A DNA stretch of 44,092 bases from an uncultured Pseudobutyrivibrio sp. (GTDB taxonomy: Bacteria; Bacillota; Clostridia; Lachnospirales; Lachnospiraceae): NCBI GenBank assembly GCA_945946605.1, contig CAMEWP010000003.1, forward strand, positions 1 to 44,092. The letters run 5' to 3'. The notes under the pieces are model-generated. The model did no database searches and had not been told where the DNA came from. It worked only from the letters and a program-made list of their open reading frames with translations. Below are positions 25,303-33,507 of this stretch, piece after piece. A program made the position numbers and the translations under genes. The stretch's first letter is position 1. Each line of letters opens with the position of its first letter.

Positions 25303-27138
25303 ATGTTTGCAGTAAATATTATCCACAGACCGGAAATGGTTCCGGAATATTCTCAGAAAGTAACCGGTCAGGGAAAAGCTGAGGATATGGGGGATGAAGG
25401 GCTTTTGACAGAGAGCCTGGATATCTTTAAGACACAGCAGGAATGCGCCCACAAATACGGATTAAAAACAACGATCCAGATGACATATGCCTCCCTTTTT
25501 AATGAGGAGGCTGTGGCACTGGCGAAGGAGCATCACGAAAAATACGGGGATGAGATCGCACTTTCTTTGCTGGGGCTGCCCTGTGAGGAATTCCGGGAGA
25601 AATATAAGACGAAGGATTTCTGTATCTGGATGTTTTCCATGGAAGATAAAAAGGCCATTGTAAATGACGTTTTTGAAAAATTCCATGATATTTTCGGATT
25701 TTACCCGGAGTCTACAGGTTCGTACTATATGGATGCGGACCTCATCAATTACATTAAGGAAACATACCCCAGCGTAAAGTGCGCCGTGGCCACCTGCTGG
25801 GAAGAAGGACCCAAGGCATATCATACCTGTAATAATTCCTGGTATACCTTTATGGACGGAGGCCCCTGGGCACCCTGGATCCCGTCAAAAGCCAATACCC
25901 ACGCACCTGCAGCAAATGAGGAGGAGGACAGCGGTATTGTGGCCATCCCTCATCTGAGCCGGGATCTTCTGGCCTGTTATGACGGAAACGGATCCAACTT
26001 TGGTACCCATCCACAGAATGTGCTGCGCGGGATGATCTACGACAGTAAAACATGGGAATATCCCTATCTGTATAATCTCATCGATCAGTACCGGTATCAG
26101 GCGAGATTCAACGGAGATGATGCCTATAACATGATGTTCGTGGGACCGGGCTGGATGAATAAAATGGGACGCTGGGAGGCTCCCTATGAGCTTCTGCTGA
26201 AATCTTACGACGACGGCTGCCGCTATTACGGTAAATTAAAAGAAGAGGGAAAACTGGTGGATATGACCATGTCAGAGTACGCGGATTATTATCGCTCCAG
26301 AAAAACCTATACTGTTCCTGAGGTGGCTTTGTGGAAGGATATCCTTTATGGAAGCGAGAAACAGCTCTTCTGGTATACGGATCCCTATATGCGTGTGGGA
26401 GTAAATATGGACCAGGGCGGTGCCATTGTGGATCTGAGACCCTATGTGGCAAAATTAATCTGGCCGGTGGGTATCGGAACGGAACACATCACAGATGCGT
26501 CCTATCCATTCCTGATTCAGGAGAAATATCGTGCCGGATACTTTACGCACTACGCAGGAGAAGGAACGGTCCGCAGTGCAAAAGTAATACACGGCAAAGA
26601 GGAAGTGGATCTGTGTCTCTGCAGGACCAAGGCGGTTTGTGAAAAAACAGAGGAAGGGACGGTTCTGACCTTAGATCCGGTGGAAATAGAATTTTCCGAT
26701 GTGACGGTGAAACTTCAGACAGTGATGACCTTCCCGGAGGGCAGCGGTGTGATCCGGACAGAGCGGAAGATTTTGTCCATTTCCGATCCTGATGCGGATA
26801 TCGCCATCAACGAGTATATGGTGGGCTGTTACGGAACAACGGAATACGCCGAGGACATGACATCCTTAGAACTCTCGGTATCAGATGAGATGCAACATGT
26901 GGAGAAGATCCCATATGAATATAAATGCCGGGAACTGTCAGCCGAAAATGCAGCATCTGTTTCCTGTCTGCTGCCGCCGGTGGATACGCTGGTGTCCATG
27001 GAAGCAGAAGGAAATAAGAAATGCGGTTATGTGAAGGAAGGGTATGCATTCAGTCCCATGTTTACCTTAGGATACACGGGAACCCTGAAAGAAAAGGAGG
27101 TGTTCACCACATGGCTCAAGCTGGAAAAGGCAGATTAA
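25303..27138 (+). CDS. Uncharacterised 611-aa protein, possible new carbohydrate-active enzyme
   Basis: I do not recognise a characterised family. The protein is 611 aa with no signal peptide or membrane helix, so it is cytoplasmic. The N-terminal half looks like an alpha/beta barrel of the polysaccharide deacetylase/GH57-like kind: a repeat pattern of strands and helices with KTTIQMTYASL, FYPESTGSYYMDADLINYI, CAVATCWEEG, WYTFMDGGPWAPW and IPHLSRDLL. The C-terminal half (about 370-605) is beta-rich, like the sandwich domains of glycosidases. It may correspond to DUF3863/DUF3864-type proteins, an unverified recollection. It starts 15 bases after the second permease with AAAGGAGA upstream and so is part of the galactan import operon, where a hydrolase, epimerase or deacetylase role is most likely. 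Confidence 0.8.
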   Translation: MFAVNIIHRPEMVPEYSQKVTGQGKAEDMGDEGLLTESLDIFKTQQECAHKYGLKTTIQMTYASLFNEEAVALAKEHHEKYGDEIALSLLGLPCEEFREKYKTKDFCIWMFSMEDKKAIVNDVFEKFHDIFGFYPESTGSYYMDADLINYIKETYPSVKCAVATCWEEGPKAYHTCNNSWYTFMDGGPWAPWIPSKANTHAPAANEEEDSGIVAIPHLSRDLLACYDGNGSNFGTHPQNVLRGMIYDSKTWEYPYLYNLIDQYRYQARFNGDDAYNMMFVGPGWMNKMGRWEAPYELLLKSYDDGCRYYGKLKEEGKLVDMTMSEYADYYRSRKTYTVPEVALWKDILYGSEKQLFWYTDPYMRVGVNMDQGGAIVDLRPYVAKLIWPVGIGTEHITDASYPFLIQEKYRAGYFTHYAGEGTVRSAKVIHGKEEVDLCLCRTKAVCEKTEEGTVLTLDPVEIEFSDVTVKLQTVMTFPEGSGVIRTERKILSISDPDADIAINEYMVGCYGTTEYAEDMTSLELSVSDEMQHVEKIPYEYKCRELSAENAASVSCLLPPVDTLVSMEAEGNKKCGYVKEGYAFSPMFTLGYTGTLKEKEVFTTWLKLEKAD

Positions 27139-27323
27139 ACTACAGGTGTCCCTCCTGTTTTATGCGGGATCTGGATATCGATATGTTTTACGACAAAGAA
27201 AAAAAGGAATACTATTGTATTCGCTGCCAGTATACCGGTTCCGAAGAGGATGTGCTGGAAAAAAATGAGATGGTTCGGTTCCGGTATCGGGCCATGGGAA
27301 AACGATTTGAATTTCCCGATTAA
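27111..27323 (+). CDS. Small double-CxxC zinc-ribbon protein
   Basis: The product is 70 aa with two CxxC pairs (RCPSCFMRD and YCIRCQYTG), a likely zinc ribbon, and a basic N-terminus. ATG 27111 has AAAGGAGG ten bases upstream; the longer ORF in the track lacks one. It overlaps the end of the 611-aa gene by 28 bases in another frame, so it is translationally linked to the operon. Its stop overlaps the convergent mtnN stop by four bases. The function is unknown. Confidence 0.8.
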   Translation: MAQAGKGRLNYRCPSCFMRDLDIDMFYDKEKKEYYCIRCQYTGSEEDVLEKNEMVRFRYRAMGKRFEFPD

Positions 27324-28018
27324 ATATATTTTACCAGGTCTTCCACCAGCTTTGCGGAATGCATGGCAGCAGCCCGCTCGAAGGTAGGATAGTCCATTTC
27401 GGCAGAGTCATCTGCCTTGTCGGAGATTGCGCGAATGATAAGGAAAGGTATCTGATTCAGATATGCACTGTGTGCAATGGATGCCCCTTCCATTTCCGTG
27501 CAGTCTCCGTTAAATTTACGGATCAGATCTTCTTTTACAGTCTTGTCCGAAATAAACTGGTCGCCGCTTACCACCCGGCCGGTGAGGGCGTGGATGTCGG
27601 GATTAACTCTCTGGCAGGAAGCCAGGGCAAGATCCGCCATCCGTTCATCGGCGGGAAAGGCCAGTACATCCATCTGGGGCACCTGGCCGGGAGCGTATCC
27701 GAAAATGGTGGCATCCACATCATGATGAAGGGCATCCCGGGAGATCAGGATATCCCCGATGTCCAGTCGGGCATTCAGAGATCCGGCCACACCGGTGTTG
27801 ATGATATGGGTTACATGAAAGAGATCTGCCAGGATCTGCACGCAGAGAGCAGCATTTACTTTTCCAACACCGGAGCGGACCACCACCACATGACTGCCGT
27901 TTAAGATGCCTTCAAAAAAGTCCATTCCGGCCCTTGTTGTGATGGAAGCGCCTGTCAGATGGGACTTTAACTCTTCTACTTCCAATTCCATTGCTCCGAT
28001 AATTCCAATTTTATTCAT
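27320..28018 (-). CDS. mtnN: 5'-methylthioadenosine/S-adenosylhomocysteine nucleosidase
   Basis: This enzyme (Pfs) cleaves adenine from methylthioadenosine and S-adenosylhomocysteine. The product is 232 aa, normal length. Signature parts are IGIIGAMELEVEEL at the N-terminus with the catalytic glutamate, MEGASIAHSA (ribose-binding ME) and RAISDKADDSA with the catalytic aspartate. Product S-ribosylhomocysteine is the substrate of LuxS, encoded just upstream on the same strand 40 bases away, so the two make a short methyl-cycle recycling and AI-2-forming unit. Confidence 0.97.
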   Translation of the reverse strand: MNKIGIIGAMELEVEELKSHLTGASITTRAGMDFFEGILNGSHVVVVRSGVGKVNAALCVQILADLFHVTHIINTGVAGSLNARLDIGDILISRDALHHDVDATIFGYAPGQVPQMDVLAFPADERMADLALASCQRVNPDIHALTGRVVSGDQFISDKTVKEDLIRKFNGDCTEMEGASIAHSAYLNQIPFLIIRAISDKADDSAEMDYPTFERAAAMHSAKLVEDLVKYI

Positions 28019-28058
28019 ACGATAGAATCCTTTCCGTTCTGATAAATTTTACAGATCT

Positions 28059-28538
28059 TTACTGGGGATAAACCAGTCTGTCTTCCGTAATATGATAAAG
28101 TACCTGATCTAAATATTTTGCGGCAAGGAAATTTGCCATGTTCAGGTTCATGTCCAGATAATTGCCGCAGTCTTTTGCACAAGCCCCGGGCACTTCCCCG
28201 GTAAAATCACGGATAAACTCGTACATCTCGATCATCAGCGGGATGATGTCGGAAGAAGTATAGTCGCCGGCCAAAAGCAGATAAAATCCGGTGCGGCAGC
28301 CCATGGGTCCAAAGTAAATGGTCTTATCCTTCCAATCCGGATGATTGCGGAGAAATGTGGCAGCCAGATGTTCGATGGTGTGCATCTCTGCCGTGTTCAT
28401 CACGGGTTCCTCGTTGGGACTGGTCATGCGCAGATCAAAGGTGGTGATGACCTCGCTTCCCACCTGATCCTTCCGGGATACATAAACGCCGGGCTGTAAT
28501 TTGATATGATCAATGGTAAAACTTGTAATCTTTTCCAT
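28059..28538 (-). CDS. luxS: S-ribosylhomocysteine lyase (autoinducer-2 synthesis)
   Basis: LuxS converts S-ribosylhomocysteine to homocysteine and DPD, the precursor of AI-2. The product is 159 aa, standard length. Metal-binding H53 and H57 lie in HTIEH, the catalytic cysteine is C81 (GCRTG), and the third metal ligand is in the GACAKDCGNY segment. ATG at 28538 with AAAGGA upstream replaces the track start at 28613, whose extra residues are not part of LuxS. It is first gene of the luxS-mtnN pair. No confident promoter was assigned upstream. Confidence 0.98.
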   Translation of the reverse strand: MEKITSFTIDHIKLQPGVYVSRKDQVGSEVITTFDLRMTSPNEEPVMNTAEMHTIEHLAATFLRNHPDWKDKTIYFGPMGCRTGFYLLLAGDYTSSDIIPLMIEMYEFIRDFTGEVPGACAKDCGNYLDMNLNMANFLAAKYLDQVLYHITEDRLVYPQ

Positions 28539-28661
28539 AAAAATGTCCTTTCTGAATTTTATACATCGCTTAATATCAGTGCAAGTATACACTACTTCCG
28601 GTGAAATTACCATAACGCAATTTCCGGGAAAAACGTAATAAAGAACTTGATAAAAATCCTA

Positions 28662-28699
28662 TTGACAAAATTTGCCATGGTGATATCATGATGATATCA
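28662..28699 (+). promoter_or_regulatory. Promoter with paired operator-like repeats before the SPFH operon
   Basis: TTGACA (28662-28667) and TATCAT (28684-28689) are 16 bases apart. Two copies of the palindrome TGATATCA (28681-28688 and 28692-28699) cover the -10 box and are offset by exactly 11 bases, one helical turn. This is the geometry of tandem ribbon-helix-helix or dimeric repressor binding. Confidence 0.7.
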
Positions 28700-28720
28700 A
28701 ATAGATCGGAGGGATCGGTT

Positions 28721-29749
28721 ATGAAAGAGAAAATTTATACAACGAAAAAACGAGGCATGTTGGTGTTGCTGCTGGTGCTGGCAGTGTATGTAGTATCTAT
28801 TCTGGCTATTATTTTTGGCGCCATCGCATCCGATGCGGGAATAAGCGCAGGAATCGTGCTGCTGGTAGTGGGTATTGTGGTTGCTGCATTGGCGTGGATT
28901 CCCCTTTGCGGACTGAAGATCTTAAAGCCCCAGGAAGCGCTGGTTCTGACTTTGTTCGGTAATTATATCGGCACCATCCGTGAGCCGGGATTTTATTTTG
29001 TGAATCCTTTCTGCTCAGCGGTAAATCCCGCTGCAGCCACAAAGCTGGCACAGAGCGGGGATCTTCCCGGAAATTCCCAGGCAAATGCAGCCGCTGCTTT
29101 GAATGTGAATCTGAATGCAGGTGCTGAGGCAATGGGAAAGAAGATTTCCTTAAAGGCCATGACACTGAGCAACGGACGCCAGAAGATCAATGACTGTCTG
29201 GGCAATCCGGTAGAGATCGGCATTGCTGTTATCTGGCGTGTGACAGATACCGCCAAGGCAGTGTTTAATGTGGATAATTATAAGGAATATCTTTCCCTGC
29301 AGTGTGACAGCGCCCTGAGAAATATTGTCCGGATCTATCCTTACGATGTTGCCACCAATGTGGATACCACCGGGGACGGTCAGGCGGATGAGGGAAGCCT
29401 GAGAGGATCTGCAGAGATCGTGGCACAGCGGATCAAGGATGAGATCCAGAGCAAGGTAAACGATGCGGGGCTGGAAATCATGGAAGCCCGGATCACTTAT
29501 CTGGCTTATGCACCGGAAATTGCTTCCGTAATGTTGCAGCGGCAGCAGGCATCTGCTATTATTGACGCAAGAAAGATGATTGTGGACGGAGCTGTTGGAA
29601 TGGTGGAAATGGCATTAGAGCGTCTGGATGAAAAGCAGACCGTTCAACTGGATGAAGAGAGAAAGGCAGCTATGGTATCGAACTTACTGGTAGTTCTGTG
29701 CGGCAACCATGATGCCCAGCCTATCGTGAATTCGGGAAGCCTGTATTAA
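28721..29749 (+). CDS. SPFH (band 7/stomatin-like) membrane protein
   Basis: The product is 342 aa. Two N-terminal transmembrane helices (about 12-35 and 38-58) are followed by an SPFH domain (LKILKPQEALVLTLFGNYIGTIREPGFYFVNPF, VEIGIAVIWRVTDTAKAVFNV) and a coiled-coil region with APEIASVMLQRQQASAIIDARK. SPFH proteins assemble into large membrane rings or platforms. ATG 28721 with GGAGGG upstream is the start. The stop shares the sequence TAATG with the next gene, an Arc-like protein, so three genes form a tight operon. The physiological role is not known. Confidence 0.9.
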   Translation: MKEKIYTTKKRGMLVLLLVLAVYVVSILAIIFGAIASDAGISAGIVLLVVGIVVAALAWIPLCGLKILKPQEALVLTLFGNYIGTIREPGFYFVNPFCSAVNPAAATKLAQSGDLPGNSQANAAAALNVNLNAGAEAMGKKISLKAMTLSNGRQKINDCLGNPVEIGIAVIWRVTDTAKAVFNVDNYKEYLSLQCDSALRNIVRIYPYDVATNVDTTGDGQADEGSLRGSAEIVAQRIKDEIQSKVNDAGLEIMEARITYLAYAPEIASVMLQRQQASAIIDARKMIVDGAVGMVEMALERLDEKQTVQLDEERKAAMVSNLLVVLCGNHDAQPIVNSGSLY

Positions 29750-29919
29750 TGGCAGCTAAGAAACAGATCCCGTTGCGGTTATCGGAAAATCTTTATGCTG
29801 AAATTGCCGCATGGGCAGAAGATGATTTCCGGTCAGTAAACGGACAGATAGAATACCTTTTGACGGAATGCGTGAAGCAGCGGAAGAAAAACGGTAAATA
29901 TGTGTCGGAGGAGTTATGA
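29749..29919 (+). CDS. Arc-like ribbon-helix-helix protein
   Basis: This 56-aa gene is too short for the ORF track. It starts at ATG 29749, overlapping the SPFH stop in TAATG, and ends in ATGA overlapping the next start. The product begins MAAKKQIPLRLSENLYAEIAAW and continues SVNGQIEYLLTECVKQ, which is the strand-helix-helix pattern of Arc/MetJ-type proteins (alternating strand residues, then G-Q-I-E-Y-L-L). Proteins of this type follow SPFH genes in many Firmicutes. It could be the repressor that binds the paired TGATATCA repeats at the operon promoter; this is an inference. Confidence 0.88.
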   Translation: MAAKKQIPLRLSENLYAEIAAWAEDDFRSVNGQIEYLLTECVKQRKKNGKYVSEEL

Positions 29920-30407
29920 AAGCAAAAGCATATATGACAAGACTGCATTATATTCTGGAGATCCTGTCTTTTGTAGTGCTGGCGATATGTTTCATTCTGG
30001 GGGCCATCGGTATGGGAGTATTGCCGGATCAGGTTCCCAGCCACTATGATTTTCAGGGAAATGTGGATGGATATTCCTCACCGGCAGTGATCTTTCTGAT
30101 GCCGGCCATTATGCTGGTGACGAATCTGATCATCAGTCTGATGCTGCATCTGATGCCAATGAGCGCCTGGAATATGCCTTTTGATGTGAATCCCAAGTTT
30201 GCGGTGCCGGTTTACCGGGATATGATCATGATGATGGTTCTCCTGGAACTGGAGTGCAGTGTCTATACGCTGGCATTTACCATTATTTTCTGGAATCAAT
30301 GGGGAGATATGTTCCTGCCGTCAACCGGGATCTTTGTGGTTATTTTGTTTGCCACCATTATCTGGCTGTGTGTTAAGGCGTCGGCACATAACCGGGGAAG
30401 AAGATAA
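29916..30407 (+). CDS. DUF1648-family membrane protein
   Basis: The product is 163 aa with four hydrophobic segments. The loop after the first helix, LPDQVPSHYDFQGNVDGYSSP, is the DUF1648 signature, also found in SdpI-type immunity proteins; the DUF1648 part is about residues 15-65. ATG 29916 overlaps the previous stop by four bases and has GGAGGAG upstream. It is the third gene of the SPFH operon. The role is unknown. Confidence 0.88.
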   Translation: MKAKAYMTRLHYILEILSFVVLAICFILGAIGMGVLPDQVPSHYDFQGNVDGYSSPAVIFLMPAIMLVTNLIISLMLHLMPMSAWNMPFDVNPKFAVPVYRDMIMMMVLLELECSVYTLAFTIIFWNQWGDMFLPSTGIFVVILFATIIWLCVKASAHNRGRR

Positions 30408-30451
30408 GGCTATCAGGAATCTGTAGGAAAGGCATAAGGAGGAACGACATT

Positions 30452-31531
30452 ATGAGACATCAGGCCGAATTTATCAAAGATTATGACAAACTGTACATGA
30501 CAAAGGAGATACAGCCCTTTGAGGATGGATTGCGGACGGAGCCGGCGGCAGGTTCGTATGAATGGTGGTACTTTGATGCGAAACTGGAAGACGGAGCATC
30601 TTTGGTCATCGTTTTCCATACCGGCCCTATCGCTTCCTTTACTGCCGGCTATCGTCCTTATGTTACCTTTGATCTCAGCGGAGGAAATGGGCCGGAAATT
30701 CACCGGGAATTCTATCCGAAGGAGGGAGACTATTCCTTTTCCAAAGAGCAGTGTCAGGTCAGGATCGGAGCATCCACATTTTGCGGCGATCTGCATCATT
30801 ATCATATTCATTATCAGGATGATGCAGTGGATGCCGAGATTGATCTGGAAGGAAGGGTTCCTGCCTGGAGACCGCACAGCGGCCATATTTTCTTCAATGA
30901 TAAGGATTATTTTGCCTGGCTTCCCAGCGTTCCGGAGGGCAGAGTGTCCGGCAGCATCCGATATGAAGGCAAAGAATATGATTGTAGGGGCACCGGCTAC
31001 CATGATCATAACTGGGGCAATAAGGTAATGTTTTTCCTGATGCATCACTGGTACTGGGGAAGGGTGCAGATTGGGGATTATACCATTGTATCTTCCTTTA
31101 TCACCGCCAACAAAAAATGCGGTTATTCGGAAATCCCCATCTTTATGATCGCTAAAGATGGAGAAATCCTGGCGGACGATGCGGACCATTGCCTTACTTA
31201 TACGGAAGAAGACTATGAATACGATGAGGTTACCAAAAAGCATGTTGCCGGCACCATCATTTATGATTATGTGAAAGATGACATGCGCTATAAGGTGACG
31301 TATCGGAAAACAGAAAACATTGAGCGTATGGGAATGGAAACACAGCTGACAAAATGGCAGTATCCTCTCATCTGGCTCATGGGGCTTCGGGGATCTTATC
31401 ACCGTATTGGCGGACAGGCGGAACTTGAAGTGTACAAAGATGGCGTGCTGATCGACTCCGGACAGGCGCCGGCTATATACGAACAGATGTATTTTGGAAA
31501 AGACAGAATACGTAAGACGGAAAGGTCATAG
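30452..31531 (+). CDS. CrtC-like (carotenoid 1,2-hydratase family) lipocalin-fold protein
   Basis: The product is 359 aa with no signal peptide. Motifs EWWYFDA near residue 36 and GTGYHDHNWGN near residue 183 are the marks of the hydroxyneurosporene synthase/AttH-like family (two lipocalin-like barrels). The family includes carotenoid hydratases and other small hydrophobic-substrate enzymes. No other carotenoid gene is in the window, so the substrate is unlikely to be a carotenoid. AAGGAGG precedes ATG 30452. A GNAT gene follows five bases after the stop. Confidence 0.82.
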   Translation: MRHQAEFIKDYDKLYMTKEIQPFEDGLRTEPAAGSYEWWYFDAKLEDGASLVIVFHTGPIASFTAGYRPYVTFDLSGGNGPEIHREFYPKEGDYSFSKEQCQVRIGASTFCGDLHHYHIHYQDDAVDAEIDLEGRVPAWRPHSGHIFFNDKDYFAWLPSVPEGRVSGSIRYEGKEYDCRGTGYHDHNWGNKVMFFLMHHWYWGRVQIGDYTIVSSFITANKKCGYSEIPIFMIAKDGEILADDADHCLTYTEEDYEYDEVTKKHVAGTIIYDYVKDDMRYKVTYRKTENIERMGMETQLTKWQYPLIWLMGLRGSYHRIGGQAELEVYKDGVLIDSGQAPAIYEQMYFGKDRIRKTERS

Positions 31532-31535
31532 TTTC

Positions 31536-32057
31536 ATGAAAGTGATATATCAGGAGCAGTTACAGGAAACATACCGTCAGGCGGTATGGGAGCTGACAGT
31601 GAAGGCGGACAAGGAATTTGTACCGCCTTTGTCCGCCAGAAACAGCACCCGACAGGATATGCTTGCGGGGGCGCCGGAAGGGGCGGCAGAAGAAATGCTG
31701 CCAGGAGCCTATTTCCGGGAAATGGAAAACCAGAGTTTTCTTCTGGCCATAGAGAAGGATACGGTGGTGGGATTTTTGTCCTTCATACCGGATTACCATA
31801 GTGAATATGTGAAAGACAGCAGGGAAATTCTCTATGTGTCCACCATCATCGTGGAGGGGGGATACCGCAATCAGGGGATTTCCCATAGGTTGTATGATGA
31901 GCTGATGGCAGATTTCCCGGACTGTGCGGTGGCTACCCGGACCTGGTCGTTAAACGATGCACACATTCATCTGTTGGAAAAACTGGGATTTGATCTGGTA
32001 AAACGACTGCCGGACGACCGGGGAAAAGGAATTGATACGGTATATTATAAGAGATAA
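31536..32057 (+). CDS. GNAT-family N-acetyltransferase
   Basis: The product is 173 aa. The acetyl-CoA binding core is VSTIIVEGGYRNQGISHRLYDELMADFP (Q/R-x-x-G-x-x pattern), followed by a DAHIHLLEKLGFDLVKRL C-terminal strand-helix typical of the family. ATG 31536 with GGAAAGG upstream is preferred over the track start at 31494, which overlaps the CrtC-like gene. The substrate is unknown. Confidence 0.88.
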   Translation: MKVIYQEQLQETYRQAVWELTVKADKEFVPPLSARNSTRQDMLAGAPEGAAEEMLPGAYFREMENQSFLLAIEKDTVVGFLSFIPDYHSEYVKDSREILYVSTIIVEGGYRNQGISHRLYDELMADFPDCAVATRTWSLNDAHIHLLEKLGFDLVKRLPDDRGKGIDTVYYKR

Positions 32058-32088
32058 GAAATAAGAAACAAGAAACTGAGGAAAAAGT

Positions 32089-32976
32089 ATGGACAAACAT
32101 TTATCTTTATGGGGGCGAATCAAGGCGTATCGGCTGAAAAACAATGTGATGGTGATGCTGGCACTGGTGGTGATCTTTATCATTTCCATTGCGGTATATA
32201 TGCTGCCCCAATGCCGGAACAACGAGGTGCTGAGCAATATTGCACTGGCGTGTTTTACCTCTTTGTTGGCCACTATATTTGCCATGATCGCGGAGATTTT
32301 TGTCAAATATAAAACATATGAGAATGATCAGTTTCTGGAGGATATCCATACTTTTGGTATCGCCAATCTGAACAAGGATAAAGAAACGGTGCTGCGGGAT
32401 CTTTTAGAGGATTGCGATAAGGAGATCTGGATCAGCGGGTATCGATTGATCCTGACGGATCACATCAAATCCGATATTGCCAGAGTGGTAAGAAAAGGTG
32501 TGACAGTGAAAGCACTGCTCTGCCCGCCCTGGTCAGAAGCCTTTCAACTGGTTTATGGCACGGATGAAAAAGTGATGGATCACTATTTTAATGTGCTGCA
32601 TGCCATCAGCGATGCAAAGCCGAACAAGGAAGATTATAAGATCCTGTTTGTGGACAAACCGCTCTTTAATGATACTTACCGTATCGACCAGAATCTGGTA
32701 ACCGGCCCATATATGCATAATCGTGATCCGGAATACAATCGCATTATGGCCAAGGATTTCTTCTCCTATAATCTGGTGAAAAAGAGTAAATTATACTCTC
32801 TGATAGAAAATGAATATCTGACTCTTTGTGATGAGGCAAAGTATCAGTTGGATTGGGACAAGTTTGATCAGGCATATGCTACCCTGCAGACCGGTGATCT
32901 GCGGGAATCTGAGAAGCGGGAACTGTTGAAAGGCGCATGTGTTCCGGTAAATCCCACAGGGATGGAGCAGGGGTAA
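32089..32976 (+). CDS. Membrane-anchored PLD-like domain protein
   Basis: The product is 295 aa. Two transmembrane helices at about 20-39 and 47-69 are followed by a cytoplasmic domain: LRDLLEDCDKEIWISGYRLILTDHIKSDIARVVRKGVTVKALLCPPW, which resembles the first half of a phospholipase D fold, and a later segment (TYRIDQNLVTGPYMHNRDPEYN). Full HxKxxxxD motifs are not visible, so catalysis is doubtful. It is 31 bases after the GNAT gene. Similar anchor-plus-PLD arrangements are seen in uncharacterised and defence-related proteins, but no partner gene here supports a defence role. Confidence 0.72.
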   Translation: MDKHLSLWGRIKAYRLKNNVMVMLALVVIFIISIAVYMLPQCRNNEVLSNIALACFTSLLATIFAMIAEIFVKYKTYENDQFLEDIHTFGIANLNKDKETVLRDLLEDCDKEIWISGYRLILTDHIKSDIARVVRKGVTVKALLCPPWSEAFQLVYGTDEKVMDHYFNVLHAISDAKPNKEDYKILFVDKPLFNDTYRIDQNLVTGPYMHNRDPEYNRIMAKDFFSYNLVKKSKLYSLIENEYLTLCDEAKYQLDWDKFDQAYATLQTGDLRESEKRELLKGACVPVNPTGMEQG

Positions 32977-33005
32977 GGTGTAAAAAGGGAAAGGAGAATA
33001 AGATT

Positions 33006-33218
33006 ATGAGAATACTTTTCGCGATATGTATGATTCTGGTGTTTGGTAAATTGTTCACACTGGCTATCAAAGCAGCCTGGGGACTGACTAAAATTATGTG
33101 TACCCTGGTGTTTTTGCCGGTGGTTCTGATTGTGATGGCTATTACCGGACTGATCTATCTGGCGCTGCCCATTGTGGTGATAATTGGAATTGTGATGCTG
33201 GTGGTGGGAAGGAAGTAG
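33006..33218 (+). CDS. Small two-helix membrane protein
   Basis: The product is 70 aa: ATG 33006 (MRILFAICMILVFGKLF) has AAAGGAGA upstream. It has about two or three hydrophobic segments and ends in VGRK. The track start (32937) overlaps the preceding gene. No family was recognised. It is followed by a long hairpin terminator at 33266. Confidence 0.75.
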   Translation: MRILFAICMILVFGKLFTLAIKAAWGLTKIMCTLVFLPVVLIVMAITGLIYLALPIVVIIGIVMLVVGRK

Positions 33219-33265
33219 AAGAAAGTTGGAGAGAAAGAAGGGGGATCAGGTCCCCTGGACATTTA

Positions 33266-33318
33266 CAAGCCGAGCCATTCATAGCCCTGACGGGACTATG
33301 AATGGCTCGGCTTGTTTT
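33266..33318. terminator. 19-bp hairpin terminator at the boundary of the accessory island
   Basis: CAAGCCGAGCCATTCATAG (33266-33284) pairs perfectly with its complement at 33296-33314, followed by TTTTGATG on the plus strand. The 3' part of the minus-strand ribbon-helix-helix gene lies in the 3' arm (its stop is 33296-33298). A smaller hairpin GGGGA/TCCCC lies at about 33241-33255. Confidence 0.75.
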
Positions 33319-33451
33319 GATGTATCCATTCCCTCAAAACCATATTGATATACTGGATAAAACTTCTATCATCATCTTCTGCCAGTTCTTTGACTTTTGT
33401 AACAATGTCTTCGTCAAGCGTAATGCTAACTTTTTCTTTTAATGGCTTCAT
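33296..33451 (-). CDS. Ribbon-helix-helix (CopG-like) protein
   Basis: The likely product is 51 aa starting at ATG 33451, MKPLKEKVSITLDEDIVTKVKELAEDDDRSFIQYINMVLREW, a strand-helix-helix DNA-binding pattern. The track gives an earlier start at 33541, but AGGTAGG lies seven bases before 33451 and the residues upstream are not family-like. Such proteins are commonly antitoxins or autorepressors. No toxin gene is next to it. The last codons and stop overlap the arm of a strong hairpin. Confidence 0.72.
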   Translation of the reverse strand: MKPLKEKVSITLDEDIVTKVKELAEDDDRSFIQYINMVLREWIHQNKPSHS

Positions 33452-33507
33452 ATCAAACCTACCTTTTTTATCATAGTATAGGATTAAATCGCATAAAATA
33501 TTATGAT

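Noticed and set aside
30413-31402. Minus-strand ORF of 329 aa opposite the CrtC-like gene
   Set aside because: Shadow frame without family features.
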